From: Planctomycetota bacterium | GTDB taxonomy: Bacteria > Planctomycetota > UBA8108 > UBA1146 | Direction: 5' to 3' | Length of the DNA stretch: 32,081 nt | Assembly: GCA_018694835.1 (NCBI GenBank) | Contig: JABHOG010000022.1 | Coordinates: forward strand, 1 to 32,081 | Shown: piece by piece, positions 8,817 to 18,400 of the stretch | Layout of the letters: every line of letters begins with the position of its first letter | Numbering within the stretch: the stretch's first letter is position 1 | The notes under the pieces: generated by a model | Seen by the model: the letters and a program-made list of their open reading frames with translations, nothing else | What the model was told of the DNA's origin: nothing | Databases searched by the model: none | Program-made: the position numbers and the translations under genes

Positions 8817-10408
8817 CAGTTTCCTTTCTTGTGGTCGCGAAGCCTGGGAATGATCCAGCCACTGACCGGTTCGAATCGGTTTTCTGCCAGATTGACCTTG
8901 AGGACATGGGAACCCAGTGCACCGATGTGTCGAGAAGGACTGAACGAGAGGGGCGGAGTCAGTCCAGTCCGTAACTGCTGGATCTCCTCCAGTTTCTCGA
9001 TGAAGAGATCTCTACTGAGTCTCCTTCCACAGTTCTCGACAACTTCCTGGACCAGTTTCACGGCGGAAAGCGCAGAACTCTGAACCGCAGGACTCTCGAT
9101 CTTGAATCCGGTGTCCTTGGCGAGGTAGAGCAACCAGGTTAAATCCGATTTCCGACGATCGCGTTCCAGCACGCTCGGAAATGAGATGTAGGTGCGATCA
9201 CCCATCGATACAGGCAAGGAAAAGGCGTCCCGTCCGAGCACGCTTCCAAGTGTGTAGATTTTCGTGGTCGAGTCGAGCACCTCTAGCCGCAGGGATAAGC
9301 GTGTTGTTTGCATACCTGAAGCGAGCACCACTACCGCTTCAGCGCCGGAATCCTCCAACGCCTGGGCGAGCAGGATCGGATCGAAGTGCCCCTCTGCCGG
9401 GACCAGCTCAAGTACAGGTTCAGTTCCGAAGATGGCGAGTTGCTCCAGTACTCCACTACGAGCACCGTCGAAGGCAGGGTCAGACGCAACCACTAGCGCC
9501 ACCGGAGGTATGCGATCCGGAGTCTCGGTGCAGATGAACTCGACCAACGACCTGGACTGGTGGTAGTAACTGGGGAACAGATAATAAATCCATGGAAAGG
9601 GTGGATCCTGCGGACTTGGAGTGGTGGTGATGGGGCCGATCATCAGCAGTTTCTTTCGCGAGAGGATTTCATCCATCCCCTCGACCTTGGTCGGAAGGTG
9701 ACAACCGACCAGTGCGAAGACATCTTTCTCGCTGATTTTCTCGAACGCCCTCAGTGCTCCTTCTGGAGTCGACTCGCTATCCTCGATCACCCAATCGATG
9801 GAACGGCCGTAGAGTCCCTCGGGTCCGATTTGTTGCGACCACGCCATCAGGGCCGTACGAACACTCTCTCCCGAGCGACGATGCTGCCCTGTCAGAGGAA
9901 GTACGGTACCGAGCCTCAACTTGTCATCCTTGACACCGGGATCGAAGACTTGCTCCCTTCCCAAAATCTTCAGATAAGCTTCCAGGTCCAGTAACTGCGA
10001 TGATGACATCTTGTAGCGAGGCATTCCCGGATGGAGTTCGATCCCGTCAGGATCGACTCCTTCAACGATCGCCCTTCTCAACGATTCGCCGTCGAAGGCA
10101 CTTCTCCTGCGCCCACTCAATTCGACGGTGGCGGGTCGGGTCAGGTCTTGCCAACGAATCGGCGGGGGGATCAGTCCCCCCTCACGCGTGCCTTTTCCGC
10201 CTTCACCGTGGCAAGAACTGCAGGGGAAAGAGGTCGCCGGCAGTTCCAGGTCCGCGTTGGCCAGCAGCAGCCGAATCTCAGGCCCAGCGGTCTTACCGGT
10301 GAGATAGATCTCCCCACCACGCTTTGCACTGGTCGGTTGCGGTCCATCGGGACCATCGCTCACGGTGAGGAAGCTCAATATCAGAGTGAGCCATAACGGC
10401 ACGATCAC
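8816..10408 (-). CDS. Cytochrome c domain fused to a periplasmic (LivK-type) ligand-binding domain
   Basis: 530 residues starting at GTG 10408, which overlaps the upstream stop as GTGA. After a short signal peptide (about 1-18) comes a monoheme cytochrome c domain: C63-S-S-C-H67 binds heme, and Met129 (in GMPRYK) or Met134 is the likely sixth ligand. From about 164 to 500 the protein is a type I periplasmic-binding fold of the branched-chain amino acid / receptor-ligand family, opening with LRLGTVLPLTGQ. No ABC permease or ATPase lies next to it, so transport is not implied; a ligand-responsive redox protein is possible. Related cytochrome c/ABC-substrate-binding fusions exist in other bacteria, and TIGR03863-type binding proteins accompany PQQ-dependent alcohol oxidation, but no dehydrogenase is seen here. 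Domain calls are firm; the function is open. Confidence 0.85.
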   Translation of the reverse strand: MIVPLWLTLILSFLTVSDGPDGPQPTSAKRGGEIYLTGKTAGPEIRLLLANADLELPATSFPCSSCHGEGGKGTREGGLIPPPIRWQDLTRPATVELSGRRRSAFDGESLRRAIVEGVDPDGIELHPGMPRYKMSSSQLLDLEAYLKILGREQVFDPGVKDDKLRLGTVLPLTGQHRRSGESVRTALMAWSQQIGPEGLYGRSIDWVIEDSESTPEGALRAFEKISEKDVFALVGCHLPTKVEGMDEILSRKKLLMIGPITTTPSPQDPPFPWIYYLFPSYYHQSRSLVEFICTETPDRIPPVALVVASDPAFDGARSGVLEQLAIFGTEPVLELVPAEGHFDPILLAQALEDSGAEAVVVLASGMQTTRLSLRLEVLDSTTKIYTLGSVLGRDAFSLPVSMGDRTYISFPSVLERDRRKSDLTWLLYLAKDTGFKIESPAVQSSALSAVKLVQEVVENCGRRLSRDLFIEKLEEIQQLRTGLTPPLSFSPSRHIGALGSHVLKVNLAENRFEPVSGWIIPRLRDHKKGN

Positions 10409-12369
10409 TTTTTTGTTCCCGGGTACACGGGGATCTCAAACAGAGGAGAGTTCCTGAAAGTCAGGCCACGGCTCTCTACCTGGACCAACAATCCAAATCG
10501 GAGTTGCTCCGGAAATGAACCGAGACACTGGTATATTCCATCTCCCTCGGGCTTTGCCGCCAATCGCTCCTGGAAGGAACCATCGAGGGGAAATAGCATC
10601 ACTTGAACATCTTCAAGGTCGTCGACCGGATCACCCGTTTTTGAATCGGTGACCACCACTCTCAGTGGCACTTGATCTCCAGCACGGATCTTCTCCTCTG
10701 GCTCAAGGAAATTGATGCCTACAGGAGTGACGACCTCGAGCACGGGAATCTCTTCGTCTCGTTTCACTTCCACCTCGAAGCCGACCAATGCTCTGGGTTG
10801 ATCGAGCAGGAAAGGAACATCGAGAATCCCCGGTCGATCGAATCGAACATAGGTCGAGTATTCTCCCGGGCCCGATTCTTGAAGCGATCGATCCATCACC
10901 AGTACCCCGCGAGGGATTCTCTTGTAGGTCTGGAAGTTACCCATCGATGCCATCATTCCCTCGACATAGTAGTAGATCAGTTTGTCGGCAGAGTTCCCCA
11001 CGAACATCGAATTCCCCTCGGGAGTCGGTGCCAACAACGAGGTGATCTGTCTCCCTGCGGAAGTACTATCCATCGAGTTGCGTCCGATCCCCAGTTCGGT
11101 CACGACCAGTTCATTGCGAGCGAGGCGATTCAGGTCGACGAGGATGATGTTGGCACGCTGTGTGTCGTGAATGTAAGCGAAGGAAGATGTACAGATGACA
11201 CGGTCCGGCGCGAGCGCAGTGGTGATCGTGTCGACCAGTTTCTTCGATGCGGTGTCGAGGATTGCCACTTCACCTTCGCTGGGACTGGAGAGAAAGGCGA
11301 AACGCCCCGTTGGGTCGACCGAGACATCTACCACTCCCCTGGGGATCTCCAGGCTTCGGGTCACCTGGGCACGTTCAGGATCCACCACTCTCAGTCGATT
11401 CTCGTTGGCGCAGGCAATCAAGAAACGAGCTGCCAGGGGCGCATACTGGAGAGCAAGAGGGGTCTTCCCCACCTCGATTGTACGGACCCGTGATCGATCA
11501 TTCAGATCGACGATGGTGACGGTCCCATCTTCGGTATTGGTCGCTGCTAGCCAGTTCGAATCGGGATCGACCGCCGTGACATGACGTCCTTTTCCCAGCG
11601 GAATCCTCGGGCCCTCTTCGAGCGAGGTCAGATCGATGGAAGCCAGCTGGTCAGTCCCGTCGAGAGAAATCCATGCGATCTCATGATTCTCCTGAATCAA
11701 AACCTTGACCGGCTCGGTCCCCTCCCCGAATTCGATTTTCTTTTCGATCTGAGCACGAGTCAAATCGATGACCAGCAGTTGACCTTCATCCGGCAAGGTC
11801 ACCAGGAGTTTTTCATGGATCTCGTCGATTGCCCAGTCGACCGGATCTCCAGGGACTCCAATCAGGTTGCGAAGTTTGGTGATGCTAAAGGAAATCTGTG
11901 GGTCGATGATGGAGATGGAGCGATCGCCATTGAGTACCAGCAAGTAGTACTTGTTGAGATCATGATCCGCTGGAACGCTGATCAATCCTCCGAGAAATTT
12001 CTTAACCAGTTCCTTCAGTTGCTCTTTGTTCGGTGGAAATTTTCCCTCGCGCCCATGCATCCAACTGAGCGGATGCAATCCGGTCAATGGCTCCCCTGAG
12101 TTGGCATCGCGAATCGTGTAGGTCACCCTGGCATCGACTCCCTGACGAAGATCGATGGCTCCATCCAGCGGTTCGATCTCGAGTTGGATCCGCAGCCCCT
12201 CGACGACCTGTTCCTGGATCAGCGAATCCCCCTGCTGCAATTCCGCAGATTCCTGGCCGAGAATTGGGGATGAGACGGAAACGGTATCGAACAGGAGCCC
12301 CGCAAGCAGGAGTATCCAGAAGATGAAGCGCAGCGGTTGGGGCCGCCACTCGGTGTGATCATTCGACAT
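10405..12369 (-). CDS. Secreted YVTN/YncE-type beta-propeller protein
   Basis: 654 residues with an uncleaved or long signal sequence (hydrophobic 13-32). Residues about 140-440 form WD/YVTN-like blades with repeating 'V-x-I-V-D-L ... R-T-I-E-V-G-x-x-P' patterns, as in YncE, PQQ-associated propellers and heme d1-like domains. A short N-terminal beta domain and a C-terminal Ig-like region (about 480-654) flank the propeller. No heme or metal motif is obvious. A strong Shine-Dalgarno GGAGGA precedes the ATG. It is the first gene of the overlapping set with the cytochrome fusion and the DsbA-like protein, and probably scaffolds or binds partners in the envelope. It could alternatively be a degenerate cytochrome d1-like protein. 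Confidence 0.8.
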   Translation of the reverse strand: MSNDHTEWRPQPLRFIFWILLLAGLLFDTVSVSSPILGQESAELQQGDSLIQEQVVEGLRIQLEIEPLDGAIDLRQGVDARVTYTIRDANSGEPLTGLHPLSWMHGREGKFPPNKEQLKELVKKFLGGLISVPADHDLNKYYLLVLNGDRSISIIDPQISFSITKLRNLIGVPGDPVDWAIDEIHEKLLVTLPDEGQLLVIDLTRAQIEKKIEFGEGTEPVKVLIQENHEIAWISLDGTDQLASIDLTSLEEGPRIPLGKGRHVTAVDPDSNWLAATNTEDGTVTIVDLNDRSRVRTIEVGKTPLALQYAPLAARFLIACANENRLRVVDPERAQVTRSLEIPRGVVDVSVDPTGRFAFLSSPSEGEVAILDTASKKLVDTITTALAPDRVICTSSFAYIHDTQRANIILVDLNRLARNELVVTELGIGRNSMDSTSAGRQITSLLAPTPEGNSMFVGNSADKLIYYYVEGMMASMGNFQTYKRIPRGVLVMDRSLQESGPGEYSTYVRFDRPGILDVPFLLDQPRALVGFEVEVKRDEEIPVLEVVTPVGINFLEPEEKIRAGDQVPLRVVVTDSKTGDPVDDLEDVQVMLFPLDGSFQERLAAKPEGDGIYQCLGSFPEQLRFGLLVQVESRGLTFRNSPLFEIPVYPGTKK

Positions 12370-12373
12370 CGGA

Positions 12374-12379
12374 TCCTCC
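12374..12379 (-). promoter_or_regulatory. Strong ribosome binding site for the propeller gene
   Basis: On the minus strand GGAGGA lies four bases before the ATG at 12369. It is the best match to the anti-Shine-Dalgarno in this cluster and fixes the start of the three-gene set. The 83-bp gap to the S8 protease gene upstream shows no convincing terminator, so read-through from the protease gene is possible. Confidence 0.6.
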
Positions 12380-12452
12380 GGAAGGATTGGATTAACAATA
12401 CCCGATGTAAGTTTACAACACCTCCGCCAAGACCACTACCGCCTACCCCGAA

Positions 12453-15400
12453 TCAGGGGCAATTTGCCGCTCCAACACAGCCCAGGCTGTCACTGGTGGG
12501 ATCGGCTCCGCAACCAGGAAATGGAGCAGTTGGAGGGGATCCACTGCCAAATATTGCCGCCAAACCTGAAACTACGTCGGCCAGGTTCACCGCAGAATCG
12601 TCGTTAACATCCAGCGCTGAGAGACAGTTTACGGATCCATTTCCGAAAAGCACCTCCAGCGATAGCACCGGGTCCGAAATATCGAAGGATCCATCGTTAT
12701 TTCCGTCTCCTCTGACGAACTGAGGCAGGGCGACCACCACGATGTACCCGACCCGGTTGAGCACGCTGGTTCCGCCCGGTCCGGTGACACTCAGTGAGAC
12801 ATCGTAGTTGCCTGCGTTGGCGTAACTGTGACTCGGGTTCTGTAGCGTTGAAGTGGTGCCATCGCCGAAGGTCCAGCTCCAGCTGCTGACAGGGCCACCG
12901 CTGGAGATGTCGCTGAAGACCACCGTCATTCCGACGGTGCCACTGGTTGGAGTGCCGGAGAAATCAGCGATCGGCGCCAACTCTGCCACGGTGATGTATC
13001 CGGGACGAGCGAGAGAGTCGCTGCCGCCCGGTCCACTGACACTGAGTGAAACATCGTAACTGCCGGCGGTCGCATAACTGTGGCTCGGGTTCTGTAGCGT
13101 TGAAGTGGCGCCATCGCCGAAGTTCCAGCTCCAGCTGCTGGCGGGGCCACCGCTGGAGTTGTCGCTGAAGACCACCGTCATTCCGACGGTGCCACTGGTT
13201 GGAGTGCCGGAGAAATCAGCGATCGGCGCCAACTCTGCCACGGTGATGTAGCCGGGACGAGCGAGGGAGTCGCTGCCGCCCGGTCCACTGACACTGAGTG
13301 AAACATCGTAGTTGCCTGCGTTGGCGTAAGTGTGACTCGGGTTCTGTAGCGTTGAAGTGGTGCCATCGCCGAAGTTCCAGCTCCAGCTGCTGGCGGGGCC
13401 ACCGCTGGAGTTGTCGCTGAAGACCACCGTCATCCCGACGGTGCCACTGGTTGGAGTGCCGGAGAAATCAGCGATCGGCGCCAACTCTGCCACGGTGATG
13501 TAGCCGGGACGAGCGAGAGAGTCGCTGCCGCCCGGTCCGCTGACACTGAGTGAAACATCGTAACTGCCGGCGGTCGCATAACTGTGGCTCGGGTTCTGTA
13601 GCGTTGAAGTGGTGCCATCGCCGAAGTTCCAGCTCCAGCTGCTGGCGGGGCCACCGCTGGAGATGTCGCTGAAGACCACCGTCATTCCGACGGTGCCACT
13701 GGTTGGAGTGCCGGAGAAATCAGCGATCGGCGCCAACTCTGCCACGGTGATGTAGCCGGGACGAGCGAGAGAGTCGCTGCCGCCCGGTCCACTGACACTG
13801 AGTGAAACATCGTAGTTGCCTGCGTTGGCGTAAGTGTGACTCGGGTTCTGTTGTGTCGAACTGGTGCCATCGCCGAAGTTCCAGTTCCAGCTGCTGGCAG
13901 GGCCACCGCTGGAGATGTCGCTGAAGACCACCGTCATCCCGACGCTTCCACTGGTCGGAGTACCGGAGAAATCAGCGATCGGTGCCAACTCTGCCACCGT
14001 GATGTAACCGGTACGAGCGAGGGCGTCACTACCACCAGGTCCGGTGACGCTCAACGAGACATCGTAGTTGCCTGCGGTCGTGTAACTGTGACTCGGGTTC
14101 TGTTGTGTCGAACTGGTGCCATCGCCGAAGTTCCAGTTCCAGCTGCTGGCAGGGCCACCGCTGGAGATGTCGCTGAAGGCAACCGTCATCCCGACGGTTC
14201 CACTGGTCGGAGTGCCGGAGAAGTCCGCGATCGGAGCCAACTCTGCCACCGTGATGTAGCCGGTACGAGCAAGGGTATCACTGCCACCTGGTCCGGTGAC
14301 ACTGAGCGAGACATCGTAGTTGCCTGCGGTCGTGTAACTGTGACTCGGGTTCTGTTGTGTCGAACTGGTGCCATCGCCGAAGTTCCAGTTCCAGTTGCTG
14401 ACGGTACCACCGCTGGAGATGTCGCTGAAGACCACCGTCATCCCGACGCTTCCACTGGTCGGCGTACCAGAGAAGTCCGCCACGGGGGCCGGCTCATCGA
14501 CGGTGATCAAGACACTGGTGGAGTGACTCCCCCCTGGTCCGGTCACCAGCAACAGCACCGAGAAACTACCGGCACTCTGGAAAAGATGCAGCGGGCTCGG
14601 GTCGATCGATGAGGTTGCGTCACCAAAATTCCATGCCCAGCTATCGATGGAGCCAGTACTGCTATCGGTGAACTGTACCTCCAGAGGAGCGATTCCGCTG
14701 ACGACCGAGGTCGAGAAACTGGCAACCGGTGGAGGTGTCGGAGAATCCACCACCACCGCACAGCTGACCGACGGCCCCGAAGCACCATCTACCGTCGCAG
14801 TGAAAGCATAGATGGGAGTGCCCGCAGGAACTGTGGAATCGAGATAACTGGATGTTGCAGCCGTGACCGTATCGAGCAGTATTCCATCTCTGGTGATGGA
14901 GATGGAAGTCGCTCCCGCCGGCGAAGTCCAGTCGAGTTGGGCGGTCAAAGGTTGATCGCTGACACAAGTAAGGCCTGTGATGGGCCCCGGCGGAATGGTC
15001 ACATCGCAAGTGGTATCGAAAGAACTCAATCCACCATTGATCGATCGAAGTGCGTAATTTCGGGTGCCGGTCGGTGTTCCTGTTTCCTGATAAAAACCGG
15101 TCAGAGCCGGCACTGTGCTGACCAGTACTCCGTCACGACGGATCTCTACCGCATCGATCCCGGCTCCCTCGGTCCAGAACAACGTGACGGTGCCCCCACT
15201 GTATGAGCAGGACAGACCGGAGATCGGTTCCGGCGGATTGGTCGCAGTACAGAGCGTCTCTGAACTGGAACTTCCACCGGAAACGCCAGTGACTCCATAT
15301 TCAAAGATGCCAGTCCCCGAAGAATCGGCATGGGAAGTTACCGTTCCCGACAACAAGGCGATCTGGGTTCCATCTCGAGTCACCAGGATCTGGTTGTAGA

Positions 15401-18400
15401 ACTCACTGTTGGCCCATTGCAGGCTCACCACACCGGATGTCGAGGCACAGGTCATGGCAGCGGGAGCAGCCGGAGCGACCGATACCGAACAGTTTGCGTT
15501 GGCAGAAAGCAATCCAGAAATGGATCCGCGAATCGCATAATCATGGGTACCACTGCCCGGAATATCTGTGGTCGAGGTGTCAGTACCGGCCAGCGTCTGG
15601 ATCGAGACGCCATTGCGTAGCAGTTCGATGGAATCGTAGGCCTCGGCATTGACCCATGTCATGTTGACCTGGGTCGCGACCCGGGTGCAATTGAAGGACG
15701 TGATCGCTTGAGGATTGAAACTCAGGCCACACCCGATCGGCACGCTGTTGAATCCTCCGACCACTCCCTGCAACAGATACTGATGGACTCCACCTCCCGG
15801 GGCAGAATCGACATGAGAAGTGACAGTTCCGCCCAGCAGAGCGATCACTTGACCATTGCGAATCAGTTCGATGCTTTCATAGACCTCACCGTTGGTCCAC
15901 GAGATGGACGCGCCACCTCCTTGGTTGACGCAGTTCAAGCCGGAAGGCGAAGCAGGATCGATGCCAAAGTTACATGAGGTTGCGGTGGATAAATCGACAC
16001 CCACCACTGCCACCACGTCGACAGAATGCCCACCGCTGGCGAGGCCAGTGATGGTGGTGCCAGTCGAAGACCCGGCCAGCACCTGGGGAGTTCCTCCATC
16101 GATGGTCACCTCGATCGAATCCCACCCGCCGAAATTGGTCCAGGTCAGGGTTGCTGTGTTAGCACCGGGCGAACAGACCAGATCTGCAGGAGCGATGATC
16201 GATCCTGTCAGGCAGTTGATGATGGCTTCGACCAGTTGCAAGTGCGTCGATGTCGCTTCTGCCAGTCCGCCGATTTCAAAGGAACTACCGAAGGTGATAT
16301 AGCCACCCGAATCTCGAAAGACCGAGATGTCGATGGCAGGTGTTTGATTCGACTGCACCACTTCTGAACCGACCGCAGCAGAGAGTCGATCGACCCACGT
16401 GTTCTCTCCGATGTAATTGAAGGAGATTCCCGACAGGTCACACCCGGCACTGTTGAGACCGTCGATCTGACCGAGAGAATCCACCGAGGCTCCATCCGAG
16501 AGCGCTGTGATCCCGAATCGGGCATGGACAGGAGTCTGGGTATCGAAGAACCAGGTGTCTCCCCCCTCGAGGAATAGTGCATTGCCGCCGATCCCGTTGG
16601 TCAGAAAGGTCTCGAGGATCGCAGATTCGGTCGTGGTCAGTTGATGGTTGTTGGGATACATCCCCAGTTGAACCCAGATTCGATCGAGTCGATCGAGGTC
16701 TGGTATCGCTGAGATGGAACCAACGGTGACGATACTCCTGCCAGAAGCAACCAGGGCATTGGCGAGAGCCGTTCCAGAATCGGTAGTCCCCGTTTCCGGC
16801 GCCCAGATCAGATCACGAATGTTTCCGAGCAGGAAAATGCTACAGGACGCGGACAAACTGAGGGTTCCGCCGGCCACTCCTTGAATCTCCCAGGTGTGCT
16901 GACCGATGGGGACCGATAGATCGAGGTATCCGGTGGAACTTCCGGCGACCGTGGCCAGCAATACTCCATCGCGACTGATCCGAACCTCGTCGTAGGCCTC
17001 ACCATTGGTCCAAGTGACCTGGACCCCAATCGATTGGTCGGTACAGGTCGCAGCACTGGGACCGATGGGCCCGCCCAGCGTCGCCAACATGTTGGCGAGA
17101 TTGATCCGCCCGAAACCGAAGTTGTTATCGAAGCCCGGCGTATCTTCTGCTGGAGGACCGATCTGGTCGTCGCTACTGGTCTCGAGAATGGTGCGTACCT
17201 GTGTCGCTGTCAGGTTTCCGTTCTGAGCGAGCAGGACCGCCAGTGCACCAGCGGTCACCGGGGTTGCGGAAGATGTTCCGTTGAAGTTGGCCACGTAATC
17301 GGCAGTGGCTCCGGTCGTCACGTACCCGCCGGCCCCCGAGATGTCGGTAGTCACCATCAGTACTCCTGGTGCCACGACCGTTTGCTGGGTGCCGAAGTTC
17401 GATCCCCACCAATCCTCTCCATCACAGGAAGCAGGATTCTTGCGCTCGTCGCAGGGACTACTGGCGCCGACGGCGATCGCCTGGTTGTAGGCTGCCGGGT
17501 AGGAAACTCCGGCATTATCGTTGCCGCTGGCAAAGACCAAGATGCAACCCAGTCCTCCCCGACCCGTATCGAGTGCGTACTGGAGGGTGTCCTGCTCTGC
17601 AGTAGATGGTGCTCCTCCGCCCCATGAGTTGGAGAGGATGTCGGAGCCATTGTCGGTAGCCCAGGTGAGGGCATCGAGGATCCAGGCATTTTCGGTCCAA
17701 TGATTGCCGAACCCGAGACGAATCGGCTGAATCTCGGCGGTCCATGCCACTCCCGAGATCCCCAGGCCATTGTTCCCGATGCCAGCCGCCAGTCCGGCGC
17801 AGGCGGTGCCGTGGCCGTCGGTGGATGCGCAGTTTCCAGGTACCCCTGCTGGGCTGGCCTGATTGGTCGAGTCGTGCCCTGCAACGATATTCGCGGCAAG
17901 GTCCTCATGAAACACATCGACTCCCTCGTCGATGATCGCGACCCTCACCGAAAGTGAGCCCGTCTGGACTCCCCAGGCATCGGCAGCATTGATGTCGACC
18001 CCGGGATTCCCTGCCTGACCGGTGTTCTGAAGATGCCACTGCGATCCGAAAAAGGTGTCATTGGGCACCGCCATCGCAGGCAGATGAAGGATGAAATTGG
18101 GGCTCGCCGATGTCACTCCGGAGACTTTCAGCAGGCGCTGGATCCGCTCCTCGATCAACCTCGGGGCACCATCGAAGGAAAGATGGAGCAATGGACTTCC
18201 CGAGGGGAATTCACGGATCAATTGAAGATCTGGAATCGCCACGATTCGATCGATGACGGTCAAGTCAGAGGAATCGAGGGTGACCAGAATTTCGGGACGA
18301 GGAATATGGAGTCGACCCTGGAAATCGAGACAGGGAGAAGCCCAACCTCCCGGTAATTGATCGAGTAATCGGAGGATCCGACTCGCCTCACCGGAAGGAG

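Noticed and set aside
12727-14490. Regularly spaced repeats as a CRISPR array
   Set aside because: The period is 252 bp with no short spacers, and the units encode PKD domains in a continuous reading frame.
13836-14612. Plus-strand open frame of 258 codons and repeated 74-codon frames in the PKD region
   Set aside because: They are shadows of the PKD repeats in other frames; they recur every 252 bp and have no start signals or recognisable domains.
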